From assembly GCF_000716335.1 (NCBI RefSeq), contig NZ_KL591017.1, positions 198,280 to 253,766 on the forward strand: a DNA stretch of 55,487 nt, given 5' to 3'. Shown here piece after piece: positions 25,965-34,307 of the stretch. The notes under the pieces are model-generated. The model did no database searches. It saw nothing but the letters and a program-made list of their open reading frames with translations, and was not told the DNA's origin. The DNA comes from Streptomyces sp. NRRL S-118. Lineage in GTDB: Bacteria > Actinomycetota > Actinomycetes > Streptomycetales > Streptomycetaceae. Every line of letters begins with the position of its first letter. Positions within the stretch are counted from its first letter, which is position 1. The position numbers and the translations under genes were made by a program.

Positions 25965-26789
25965 GTGTCGGCTCACGACCAGCTCCTGGTGGTCATCGAC
26001 CCGGTCGCCCGCCGAAGTGACGGCGAGTCCGTGCGGATCGCGAAAGATGTGCTGTGTGCGGGTGCAGATGCGAAAATCTGCCTTCCGGACGGGCCGGAGG
26101 AGTTCGCCCGGGTGCTGGCCCGGCGCGGATCGCGCCGCCCGGTGGTGATCGGGGACGACCGGGCGCTGCTGCGGGCCGTGGCCCATTTGCACCGGTTCCG
26201 GGAGCTGGCCGACGGCGCCCTGTCCGTGGTGCCGGTCGGGCCGCGCGGCTCGGTGGCGCTGGCCGGGTCGCTGGGCGTGCCGCTGAGCTCGGTGGCCGCC
26301 GCGCGGGCGGTGCTGGACGGGGTGACGCGGCGGCTGGACCTGCTGGTCGACGACAGTGACGGGGTGGTCGTGGGGGGCCTGCGGATCCCCGCGGCGGCCG
26401 CCGTGCCGGCGGCGGTCCCCACCGTGTGGGACACCTGCCGCTCGCTGGTGCGCACGCTGGTGCGCCCTGCCCCGCCCGCACCGGCGATACGCACCCACCG
26501 GCTGCGCGTCGAGGCGGACGGGAGGCTGCTGAGCGACCTGGACGAGCCGGTGGAGGACGTGACGGTGAGCTCGCGCGGCGGGATCGCGGAGGTGATCGTC
26601 CGCCCCGCGGGGCCGCTGCAGCCGGTACGGGCGAGGGCGACGGCGGTGACCGTCTCGGGCGCGTCGTACCACTACCGCGCGGACACCCGCGTGAGCGGCC
26701 CGGTGCACCACCGGACGTGGACGGTCCGCGCGGAGGCGTGGTCCCTCACGGTCCCGGTCCCGGTCCAGCGCTCGGCCCCGCCGGCCTGA
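25965..26789 (+). CDS. Diacylglycerol kinase-like protein with degenerate motifs
   Basis: 274 aa from GTG 25965 (GAGGAAGGA upstream); an ATG at 25932 is an alternative but lies in the purA-side hairpin region. The overall pattern follows the lipid/diacylglycerol kinase fold: LLVVIDPVARRSDGES, VVIGDDRALLRAVAHL where GGDGT is expected, and VPVGPRGSVALAGSLGVP where PxGTGNDFAR is expected. The nucleotide-binding glycine motif is missing, so kinase activity is questionable. Partner of purA only by divergence. Confidence 0.75.
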   Translation: MSAHDQLLVVIDPVARRSDGESVRIAKDVLCAGADAKICLPDGPEEFARVLARRGSRRPVVIGDDRALLRAVAHLHRFRELADGALSVVPVGPRGSVALAGSLGVPLSSVAAARAVLDGVTRRLDLLVDDSDGVVVGGLRIPAAAAVPAAVPTVWDTCRSLVRTLVRPAPPAPAIRTHRLRVEADGRLLSDLDEPVEDVTVSSRGGIAEVIVRPAGPLQPVRARATAVTVSGASYHYRADTRVSGPVHHRTWTVRAEAWSLTVPVPVQRSAPPA

Positions 26790-26853
26790 GCCCCCCGGGC
26801 GCGGCGCCGCGGGGCGGCGTCGGGCCCGGGGCCGGGACGTCCTGCCCTGACGG

Positions 26854-28053
26854 TCAGACCTCGACCGGCAGCCCCTGCACCCCCCGCATCACGAACCCCG
26901 GCTTGCGCTCCGGCTCCGCGAGGGGACGGAGCGACGGGGCCCGCCGGAGCAGCGCCTCCAGCGACGCCGCCAGCTCGATGCGGGCCAGCGGGGCGCCGAT
27001 GCAGTAGTGGATACCTGCGCCGAAGGAGATGTGCGGGTTGTCCCCCCGGGACAGGTCCAGCGCGTCGGGGCGGTCGAAGACGGCCTCGTCACGGTTGGCC
27101 GACCCGAAGAGCAGGGCGACCTCCGCACCGCGCGGGACGGTCGTGCCGCCGATCTCGATGTCGTCCAGCACCCAGCGCTCGAAGAGCTGGAGCGGGGTGT
27201 CGTGACGGAGCAGCTCGTCCACAGCTGTGGACAACTCCACGCGGCCCTCGCGCAGGGCCGCGAGCTGCCCGGGGTGCCGGAACAGCGCCCACCAGCCGTT
27301 GACCGTGGCATTCACCGTCGCCTCGTGGCCCGCGTTCAGCAGCAGGACGCAGGTGGAGACCATCTCCTGCTCGGTGAGCCGCTCCCCGTCCTCGTGGGCC
27401 GCGATCAGGGCGCTGATCAGGTCCTCGCCCGGGGACGTCCGCCGCTCGGCGATCAGCTCGCGCAGGTACGCGGAGAACTCCAGCGACGCCCGGACCGCGC
27501 GGGCGGCCGTCTCCTCGTCCGGGTTCAGCTCGTACATCCCGCAGATGTCCGCCGACCACGGCCGCAGCGGCGCCCGGTCCCCCTCCGGGACACCGAGCAT
27601 CTCCGCGATGACCGCCACCGGCAGCGGCTCGGCGACGGCGGTCAGCAGATCGCCCCCGCCCTCGGCGACCAGGGAGTCGACGAGCCCGGCGGCCAGCCGG
27701 TGGACGTAGGGCTTCAGCCGCTCGACCGTCCGCGGGGTGAACGCCTTGGACACCAGGCGCCGGATCCGCGTGTGGTCCGGCGGCTCCAGATCCAGCATGC
27801 CGTGGTCGTTGAGGGTGTGGAACGGCTCATGCGCGGCGGGCGGCGCCGTCCGGCCGAAGTCCGCGTCCGTGAAGCGGTGCCGGTACGTCCGCCCCAGCCG
27901 CCGGTCCCGCAGCAACGCGGACACATCGGCGTGGTGCGGCACCAGCCACTGCCGCGTCGGCTCGAACCAGTGCACCCGGCCCCGCTCCCGCAGTGCGGCG
28001 TAGGCGGGGTGCGGATCGGCGACGAAGGCGGGCGACCACGGGTCGAAGTCCAT
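26854..28053 (-). CDS. Cytochrome P450 (CYP107-like)
   Basis: 399 aa, soluble bacterial class I P450. I-helix LLLNAGHEATVNATVNGW with the acid/alcohol pair region (AGHEAT), K-helix ELLR (ExxR), and heme loop SFGAGIHYCIGAPLARIELA with Cys351 as thiolate ligand. Closest in general appearance to the CYP107 family of Streptomyces; from memory a CYP107T1 lies at this place in S. coelicolor. No ferredoxin or biosynthetic cluster beside it, so it depends on electron donors elsewhere and its substrate is unknown. Confidence 0.95.
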   Translation of the reverse strand: MDFDPWSPAFVADPHPAYAALRERGRVHWFEPTRQWLVPHHADVSALLRDRRLGRTYRHRFTDADFGRTAPPAAHEPFHTLNDHGMLDLEPPDHTRIRRLVSKAFTPRTVERLKPYVHRLAAGLVDSLVAEGGGDLLTAVAEPLPVAVIAEMLGVPEGDRAPLRPWSADICGMYELNPDEETAARAVRASLEFSAYLRELIAERRTSPGEDLISALIAAHEDGERLTEQEMVSTCVLLLNAGHEATVNATVNGWWALFRHPGQLAALREGRVELSTAVDELLRHDTPLQLFERWVLDDIEIGGTTVPRGAEVALLFGSANRDEAVFDRPDALDLSRGDNPHISFGAGIHYCIGAPLARIELAASLEALLRRAPSLRPLAEPERKPGFVMRGVQGLPVEV

Positions 28054-28080
28054 GGACGGACGCTAGCCGCCGCACCCGCC

Positions 28081-28190
28081 CGGCGTCACCGGCCCGTGCG
28101 CCGTCCCCCGCTGGCCCGCCGTCACCCCCGGCGTCACCGGCCCGGGCGCTGTCCCCGCTGCCCCGCCGTCACCCGCCCGGCGTCATCGCA
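28081..28190. repeat. Tandem repeat of about 48 bp, 2.3 copies
   Basis: Copies begin at 28081, 28129 and 28178 with CGGCGTCA(C/T)C; the first two are full (about 48 bp, a few mismatches), the third partial. They fill the space between the P450 start and the response-regulator stop. Each copy has CGTCACC and CCCCGC elements and could form a terminator or be neutral slippage expansion. Confidence 0.6.
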
Positions 28191-28209
28191 CCCGACCCGC
28201 CGGCCCCCG

Positions 28210-28869
28210 CTACCCGGGCGTCACCAGCCGCGCCTCGTACGCGAACACCGCCGCCTGCGTCCGGTCCCGCAGCCCCAGCTTCACCAGGATGCGGCTCACA
28301 TGGGTCTTGATGGTCGACTCGGCGACCACCAGGTGCGTGGCGATCTCCGAGTTCGACAGGCCCTGGGCGATCAGCACCAGCACCTCCGTCTCGCGTTCCG
28401 TCAACTCGCCCACCTGCGACAGCGCCGGGGGGCGCGGCGCCTCGGCGGCCTTCGCGAACTCGGTGATCAGGCGCTTGGTCACGGTCGGGGCCAGCAGCGC
28501 CTCGCCCGCCGCGACGACCCGCACGCCCTCCGCGAGCTGCCGCGCCGACGCGTCCTTCAGCAGAAAGCCGGACGCCCCCGCGCGCAGCGCCTGGTACACG
28601 TACTCGTCCAGGTCGAACGTCGTCAGCACCAGCACCTTGGCGTCGCCGTCCGCGGCGACGATCTCCCGGGTGGCGTCGATGCCGTTCATCTCCGGCATGC
28701 GGATGTCCATCAGCACGACGTCCGGCCGCAGGGCGGCGACCTGGGCGACGGCCTCACGGCCGTTGACGGCCTCGCCGACGACCTCGATGTCCGGCATCGC
28801 GTTGAGCAGGACCGAGAAGCCCTCGCGCACCATCATCTGGTCGTCCACGATCAGTACCCGGATGGTCAC
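28210..28869 (-). CDS. LuxR/NarL-type two-component response regulator
   Basis: 219 aa. Receiver domain at residues 3-118: RVLIVDDQMMVREGFSVLL, phospho-acceptor Asp in VVLMDIRMPEMNG, and LTTFDLDEYVYQAL with Thr, then Lys in FLLKDAS. The C-terminal LuxR HTH is LTERETEVLVLIAQGLSNSE to TIKTHVSRILVKLGLRDRTQ. GTG start at 28869 overlaps the kinase stop (GTGA), so the two are a coupled pair. Targets unknown. Confidence 0.96.
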   Translation of the reverse strand: MTIRVLIVDDQMMVREGFSVLLNAMPDIEVVGEAVNGREAVAQVAALRPDVVLMDIRMPEMNGIDATREIVAADGDAKVLVLTTFDLDEYVYQALRAGASGFLLKDASARQLAEGVRVVAAGEALLAPTVTKRLITEFAKAAEAPRPPALSQVGELTERETEVLVLIAQGLSNSEIATHLVVAESTIKTHVSRILVKLGLRDRTQAAVFAYEARLVTPG

Positions 28870-30149
28870 GACTCCCCCTGGCCCGCGTGCGGCACTGGCA
28901 GGAACACGGCCACCTCGTAGCCGCCGTCCGCCGTCGCCTCCGCCGTCATCCCGCCGTCCAGCATCGCCACCCGCTCGCGCATGCCCGTGATCCCGTGCCC
29001 GGCCCCCGGGGAGGGTTTGACCAGACCCTTGGCGGGCCCGTTCACGATCCGCAGGCCGAGGCCGCCGAGCACGTACGACACCTCCACCTTCGCCGACGCC
29101 CCGGGCGCGTGCCGCAGCACGTTGCTCAGCGCCTCCTGGATGATCCGGTACGCGGACAGCTCCACACCCTGCGGCAGCTCGCGCACCGCTCCCGTCACCG
29201 TGGCCTCGACGGCCAGGCCCGCGTCGCGGACGTTGGCGACGAGCCCGTCGAGGTCGGCGAGCGTCGGCTGCGGCGCGTCCGGCGCCTCGTAGTCCTCGGC
29301 CCGTACGACGCCGAGGATGCGGCGCAGCTCGGTCAGCGCGGCCACCGCGTTCTCGCGGATCGTGGCGAAGGCCTGCTCCAGCTCGGGCGGCGGGTTCTCC
29401 ACGCGGTACGGGGCGGCCTCGGCCTGGATGGCGACGACCGACATGTGGTGGGCGACCACGTCGTGCAGCTCGCGGGCGATGGTGGTGCGCTCCTCCAGCA
29501 GCGTGCGCTTGGACCGCTCTCGCTCGGTGACGGTCAGCTGCGCCGTGACCTCCTCCTCCGCCTGCCGCCGCGTGTGGAAGACGGTCACGCACAGCAGCGC
29601 GATCGCGGAGACGACGAGCAGCGGGCCGGTATGGGCGCCGACGCCCCGGCTGAGGACCGTCTCGCAGAAGAAGCCGAACGCACCGGTCAGCACCCACATC
29701 CAGGCGGCGGTGCGCGGGCGGGTCCGGGCCGCGACCACCGTCATCACGGTGAGCTGCCCGGTGAAGGTGGTCGGCGCCCAGGGCCAGCCGTCCCAGTAGC
29801 CGGACATGATGCTCACGAACGGGGCCGTCGCCAGCGACAGCCAGAAGGCGGCGACGGGCCGGGCCAGGGTCAGCAGGATGGCGACGGCCGGGATGAGCCC
29901 GGTGACCGGCTTGCCCTCGGTGTACCCCAGGGACAGGACGATGAAGGCCGCCCCGGCCACGAGGGCATGCGGGAACCAGGCCAGGTACCCGCGTATGAAC
30001 CGCGGTGTCCGCCTGGTCACCGGCCCGTCGGTCCGCATGGGGAGCAGCGGCCGGTAGGCGAGGGCGTCGTCGAGCAGTTCGCGGCGCATGCCCATGAACA
30101 TGCCGTGCGCCATGCGGTACTCGGGGCTGCGGGTCTTGGTGTCGGTCAC
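28866..30149 (-). CDS. Sensor histidine kinase, DesK/NarX type (HisKA_3)
   Basis: 427 aa from GTG 30149. Residues 1-55 are cytoplasmic, then about five membrane helices (LVAGAAFIVLSLGYTEG through PLLVVSAIALLCVTVFH). A coiled linker, the phospho-acceptor helix ARELHDVVAHHMSVVAIQAE and a HATPase domain follow (N-box AYRIIQEALSNVLRHA, G-box GHGITGMRERVAML). Membrane-embedded sensing is typical of the family. Pair partner is the overlapping NarL-type regulator. Confidence 0.95.
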   Translation of the reverse strand: MTDTKTRSPEYRMAHGMFMGMRRELLDDALAYRPLLPMRTDGPVTRRTPRFIRGYLAWFPHALVAGAAFIVLSLGYTEGKPVTGLIPAVAILLTLARPVAAFWLSLATAPFVSIMSGYWDGWPWAPTTFTGQLTVMTVVAARTRPRTAAWMWVLTGAFGFFCETVLSRGVGAHTGPLLVVSAIALLCVTVFHTRRQAEEEVTAQLTVTERERSKRTLLEERTTIARELHDVVAHHMSVVAIQAEAAPYRVENPPPELEQAFATIRENAVAALTELRRILGVVRAEDYEAPDAPQPTLADLDGLVANVRDAGLAVEATVTGAVRELPQGVELSAYRIIQEALSNVLRHAPGASAKVEVSYVLGGLGLRIVNGPAKGLVKPSPGAGHGITGMRERVAMLDGGMTAEATADGGYEVAVFLPVPHAGQGES

Positions 30150-30235
30150 GTCGGCAACAGTAGGCAGGCGCGGGGACGCGGTCGTCACCTTGGATGCGGA
30201 TCCTTCCGCGTCCCCCTGGAGTACTACGCCGCTGA

Positions 30236-31084
30236 TCAGGCGCGGAACGCCTCGGCGTGCTCCCGCGCCCACTGCCGGAAGCTGCGGGCCGGGCGACCGG
30301 TGACCTTCTCCACGGTGTCGAGGACGGTACGGCCCTCCACGGGCGTGTTCCCGTAGACCTCCAGGAGGAAGTCGATGACGTCCTGCGGCCGGCCCTCCGC
30401 CCGCCACTGCTCGACGGCTTCCGCCTCGGACAGCTCCACCACCCGTACCGCGCGCCCCCGGGCCGCCGCGATGGCGTCGGCCTTGTCGTGCAGGGTGAGC
30501 ACCTCGGGGCCGGTGACCAGGTACTCCTGTCCCGCGTGCCCGTCCTCGGTGAGGGCGACGGCCGCGACCGCGCCGATGTCGCCCTCGTGGACCATGGCGC
30601 TGAGCCGGCCGGTGAAGGGCTCGCGCACCTCGTCGTGGGCCCGGATGCGCTCGGCCCACTCCAGGGCGTTGCTCATGAACTCCACGGGCATGACCACCGT
30701 CCAGGGCAGGCCGCTCGCCCGCACGGCCTCCTCCAGCGGTGTGGGCCCGCCACCGTTGAGCACGGTGACGCGCCGGACGCCGGCCTCGCGGGCCAGCTCC
30801 ACGATGCGCGGTCCGGTCTCCAGCGGGGCGAAGTACGCGCCGCCGAAGGTGATCAGGTGCAGGCCCGTGACCCCCTCCAGGGCGGGGCCGAGGGTGCCGG
30901 GGTCGGTGAGGTCGCCGCGGACGACCTCGACGCCGTCCGGCAGGGCGGCGGTGGCGGGGTCCCTGGTGAGCGCCCGGACGGGCTGTCCGAGACGGAGCAG
31001 CTCGGCGACCACCTGGCGGCCGACGGTGCCGGTCGCTCCGGTCACGAGGTTCACACGGTCGGTGGAGTGCATGCGGTTCGTCAT
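30236..31084 (-). CDS. NmrA-like NAD(P)-binding protein (SDR a5)
   Basis: 282 aa. Extended Rossmann fold: NLVTGATGTVGRQVVAELLR (GxxGxxG), VRALTRDP after beta2, VEVVRGDLTDPGTL, and FMSNALEWAE region. It lacks the YxxxK active-site pair of classical SDRs, typical of NmrA/quinone-reductase-type members that act as redox sensors or reductases. ATG at 31084. Last in the leftward kynurenine run, 53 bp after the hydrolase stop; its link to that pathway is only positional. Confidence 0.88.
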   Translation of the reverse strand: MTNRMHSTDRVNLVTGATGTVGRQVVAELLRLGQPVRALTRDPATAALPDGVEVVRGDLTDPGTLGPALEGVTGLHLITFGGAYFAPLETGPRIVELAREAGVRRVTVLNGGGPTPLEEAVRASGLPWTVVMPVEFMSNALEWAERIRAHDEVREPFTGRLSAMVHEGDIGAVAAVALTEDGHAGQEYLVTGPEVLTLHDKADAIAAARGRAVRVVELSEAEAVEQWRAEGRPQDVIDFLLEVYGNTPVEGRTVLDTVEKVTGRPARSFRQWAREHAEAFRA

Positions 31085-31137
31085 GGAGCCGACGCTACGA
31101 ACCCTTGCGGTCAGGGACTGTCCGCAAGGAGCCGGCT

Positions 31138-32061
31138 TCACCAGGCGAGCTGGGCGATCTCCTCCGCGACCACCGCGGACGCGTCGGCCGCCGGATCGAT
31201 CAGCGGGAAGTGCCCCACGCCGTCCAGCAGCGTCAGGCCGACCATCTCCCCGGCCTTCGCCGCCGCGTCCGCGTACGCCTCGGCGACGGCCGGCGGGACG
31301 ACGGTGTCGTCACGGCCCTGGACGACGGTCGTGGCGATCCCGGTGGGCAGCAGCACCGCCGGGTCGGCCACCGCCGCCCGCGCCTCGAACTCCTCCGGCG
31401 GGCCGAGCAGTTGACGCACCGCGCCACCGCACACGTCCAGCTCCACCGCCCGCCCGAAGTGTGCGATGGGCGCGAGGGCGACGACCCCGCGCAGCTCGGG
31501 CGCCGCGTCCAGCCGCCACCGGGAGCCGCCCGCACCCGCCGGCAGGACGTGCCGGGCCGCGGCCCACAGCGCCAGGTGCCCGCCCGCCGAGTGCCCGGTG
31601 ACGACCGTACGGCGCGGATCGGCCTGCGGCAGGTGCGTGCGAGCGAGGCCGGGCAGCGCGTCCAGCGCGGCGGCCACGTCGTCGAACGTCTCCGGCCAGC
31701 GTCCGGCGACCGGGCCGGCGGCCGCCCCCGGCCCCCCGGGCGTCCGCGGCGCCGGGATCTCCCCGCCCCGCCGGTACTCGACGTTGGCGACGGCGAAACC
31801 CCGTCGCGCCAGCTGGTCCGCGAAGGGCGTGATGTGGCGGCGGTCGTACGGAGCACGCCACGCCCCGCCGTGCAGCACGACCACGAGCGGCACCCGGTCA
31901 CCCCGGCCGCCGGGCCCGCCCTCACGCGGCGCGTAGAAGTCCACCACCTGGTCCGGATGGTCACCGTACGCGGCGGTGGAGTCCGGGTCGACGGCCGGAT
32001 GCGACAGGGCCGACGCCTCCTCGGCGGCGTCGCGCTCGGCGCGTGCGGCGGGGTCGGGCAT
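31138..32061 (-). CDS. Alpha/beta hydrolase, probable kynurenine formamidase
   Basis: 307 aa. Oxyanion motif LVVVLHGGAWRAP (the HGGxW signature shared by kynurenine formamidases and HSL-type esterases), nucleophile elbow VVTGHSAGGHLALWAA, acid in VVQGRDDTVVPP and His in LLDGVGHFPL. It would hydrolyse N-formylkynurenine to kynurenine, the step missing between the two upstream genes (tryptophan dioxygenase and kynureninase). The 88-bp gap is compatible with one transcript. Assignment rests on motif plus context. Confidence 0.78.
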   Translation of the reverse strand: MPDPAARAERDAAEEASALSHPAVDPDSTAAYGDHPDQVVDFYAPREGGPGGRGDRVPLVVVLHGGAWRAPYDRRHITPFADQLARRGFAVANVEYRRGGEIPAPRTPGGPGAAAGPVAGRWPETFDDVAAALDALPGLARTHLPQADPRRTVVTGHSAGGHLALWAAARHVLPAGAGGSRWRLDAAPELRGVVALAPIAHFGRAVELDVCGGAVRQLLGPPEEFEARAAVADPAVLLPTGIATTVVQGRDDTVVPPAVAEAYADAAAKAGEMVGLTLLDGVGHFPLIDPAADASAVVAEEIAQLAW

Positions 32062-32149
32062 GGTGCTCAGCCTTTCGGTGACGGGGCCGAGTCGGCCCGG
32101 ACTGCGGGGACCGTACCAGGACCGGCGCCCCCGCAATCCGGGCCCGGCC

Positions 32150-33337
32150 TCAGCCCAGCACCTCCGCCAGGACGCGCGCCGCGCGCTCGGCGTCCGCGAA
32201 CCCGACGTACAGCGGTGTGAAGCCGAAGCGCAGCACGTCGGGGCGGCGCAGATCGCCCACGACGCCCCGTGCGACGAGCTCCTTCATCACGGCCGGCGCG
32301 TCCGGGCAGCTGAGCGAGACCTGACTGCCGCGCTCCCCGTGCGCCCGGGGCGTCACGGACGTCACCCGGCCCTCGGGCACGTACGCGCCGACGCACTCCA
32401 GGAAGAAGTCCGTCAGCGCCAGGCTCTTCGCCCGTACGGCGTCGACCGACACCCCGTCCCACACGTCCAGCGCCGCCTCCAGCGCCAGCATGGAGAGGAT
32501 GTCGGGCGTGCCGACGCGCCCGCGCAGCGCGCCCTCGGCCGCCGCGTAGCCCGGCGTCATGGCGAAGGGGTCGGCGTGCGAGTTCCAGCCCGGCAGCGGC
32601 GAGTCGAAGCGCCGCTGGTGGCGCTCCGCCACGTACAGGTAGGCGGGCGCGCCCGGACCGCCGTTGAGGTACTTGTACGTGCAGCCGACGGCCAGGTCCA
32701 CGCCGTGCGCGTCCAGGCCCACGGGCAGGGCGCCCGCGCTGTGGCACAGGTCCCACACCGCGAGGGCCCCGGCCGCCCGGACCGCCGCCGTGATGCCGGG
32801 CAGGTCGTGCAGCCGGCCGGTGCGGTAGTCGACGTGGTTGACCAGCGCGGCGGCCGTCCGGGGGCCGACCGCGGCCGGCACGTCGCCGGGAGCGACGGCC
32901 ACCAGGCGGCTGCCGGTCAGCCGGGCGGCCGACTCGGCGATGTACCCGTCCGTCGGGAAGGTCGTCGCGTCGACCACGATCTCGTCGCGGCCCTCGTCCG
33001 CCAGCCTGACCGCTCCCACCAGCGCCTTGAAGACGTTGACGCTGGTCGAGTCGCCGACCACCACCTGGCCGGGTGCCGCGCCGACGAGCGGCGCGATCCG
33101 GTCGCCGATCCGCTCCGGCGCGGTCCACCAGCCGCTCTCCTCCCAGGAGCGGATGCGCAGCTCGCCCCACTCGCGGGAGATCACATCGGCCATCCGGGCG
33201 GGCACGTGGCGGGGCAGCGCGCCGAGCGAATTGCCGTCCAGGTAGACGACACCGTCGTCCAGCGCGAACAGCTCACGCCGCTTCGCCAGTTCGTCCCCGG
33301 CGTCCAGCGCCTGCGCCCTGTGCTCCAGATCAGACAT
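32150..33337 (-). CDS. kynU: Kynureninase
   Basis: 395 aa. PLP fold-type I enzyme cleaving kynurenine to anthranilate and alanine (or 3-hydroxykynurenine to 3-hydroxyanthranilate). YLDGNSLGALPRHVPARM near the N-terminus, VNHVDYRTGRLHDLPGI, DLCHSAGALPVGLDAHGVD (cofactor Asp) and GCTYKYLNGGPGAPAYLYV with the Schiff-base Lys. ATG at 33337 overlaps the tryptophan dioxygenase gene by 8 bases, implying coupling. Anthranilate could feed catabolism or secondary metabolites. Confidence 0.96.
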   Translation of the reverse strand: MSDLEHRAQALDAGDELAKRRELFALDDGVVYLDGNSLGALPRHVPARMADVISREWGELRIRSWEESGWWTAPERIGDRIAPLVGAAPGQVVVGDSTSVNVFKALVGAVRLADEGRDEIVVDATTFPTDGYIAESAARLTGSRLVAVAPGDVPAAVGPRTAAALVNHVDYRTGRLHDLPGITAAVRAAGALAVWDLCHSAGALPVGLDAHGVDLAVGCTYKYLNGGPGAPAYLYVAERHQRRFDSPLPGWNSHADPFAMTPGYAAAEGALRGRVGTPDILSMLALEAALDVWDGVSVDAVRAKSLALTDFFLECVGAYVPEGRVTSVTPRAHGERGSQVSLSCPDAPAVMKELVARGVVGDLRRPDVLRFGFTPLYVGFADAERAARVLAEVLG

Positions 33338-34175
33338 GACTGCGCGCCGTCCACAGCTCGGGGAACACGTTCTTGCGGGCCCGCTTCTCCAGCCAGGCCA
33401 CGCCGGCGGAGCCGCCCGTGCCCGTCTTCGAGCCCATCGCGCGGCGCGTCGCCACCAGGTGGTCGTTGCGCCAGCGCCACACCAGCTCGGCGACGTCCGT
33501 CAGGGCCTCGCCGAGCCGCACCAGCTCGGCGTTCTGGTCCTGACCGGCGTACACCTGTGCCCAGATCTCCTCGACCGCCTGCGACGGCTCGTACTTCTGC
33601 GACAGGTCCCGCTCCAGGACCTCCGCCGGCACGGGCAGCCCGCGCCGCGCGAGGAGCCGCAGCACCTCGTCGTACAGGCTCGGCTCGTGCAGTGCCTTCT
33701 CCAGCTCGGCGTGGACGCGCGGCGCGCCGCGGTGCGGCACCAGCATCGACGCGGACTTGTCACCGAGGAGGAACTCCATGCGCCGGTACATCGCCGACTG
33801 GAAGCCCGAACCCTCGCCCAGGGCGCTGCGGTACGAGTTGAACTGCGCCGGGGTCAGCTGCGCGAGCGGTGTCCAGGACGCGTTCAGCGCCTCCAGCTCG
33901 CGGACGGAGCGCTTCAGCGCGTCCATCGCGACACGGACGTCGTCCCGGCGCAGCGCGCGGCTCGCGGTCTCCCACTCGTGGACGATGACGGTGAACCACA
34001 GCTCCATGACCTGGGTGGTGACCAGGAAGACCATCTCTCCCGGATCGTCCGAGAGGGGGTGCTGGAGGTGGGTGAGGACATCCGCCTGGACGTAGTCCTC
34101 GTACGGTGTCGTGCCTGCGAAGTCCAGGTTCGGGGTGTCCGAACCGGCCGCGGAGGCATCGGGGGCAGTAGACAT
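33330..34175 (-). CDS. kynA: Tryptophan 2,3-dioxygenase
   Basis: 281 aa from ATG 34175 (GGAG 6 bases upstream); in-frame starts up to 34190 are less well placed. Heme enzyme opening the indole ring of L-Trp to N-formylkynurenine. Family motifs LDFAGTTPYEDYVQADVLTH, PGEMVFLVTTQVMELWFTVI, FNSYRSALGEGSGFQSAMYR and the C-terminal VWRWRNDHLVATRRAMGSKT GTGGS-type segment with the heme His. First gene of a Trp-to-anthranilate operon with kynU and the probable formamidase. Confidence 0.96.
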   Translation of the reverse strand: MSTAPDASAAGSDTPNLDFAGTTPYEDYVQADVLTHLQHPLSDDPGEMVFLVTTQVMELWFTVIVHEWETASRALRRDDVRVAMDALKRSVRELEALNASWTPLAQLTPAQFNSYRSALGEGSGFQSAMYRRMEFLLGDKSASMLVPHRGAPRVHAELEKALHEPSLYDEVLRLLARRGLPVPAEVLERDLSQKYEPSQAVEEIWAQVYAGQDQNAELVRLGEALTDVAELVWRWRNDHLVATRRAMGSKTGTGGSAGVAWLEKRARKNVFPELWTARSHV

Positions 34176-34307
34176 CGCTGTCTCCATCAATGCGTGCTAC
34201 CGGGTAGCGGTCTGCCCTCGTCCCGGGCGCTCACTCGCGCCGGGAGAGAGCCCCGGTCCCCTCGGAACCGCGCACAGGTGTTCGTCGGGTGCGCGGCCCC
34301 AGACGCA

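Noticed and set aside
26790..26853. Terminator between the convergent kinase-like and P450 genes
   Set aside because: GC-rich palindromic pieces exist but no clear single stem-loop.
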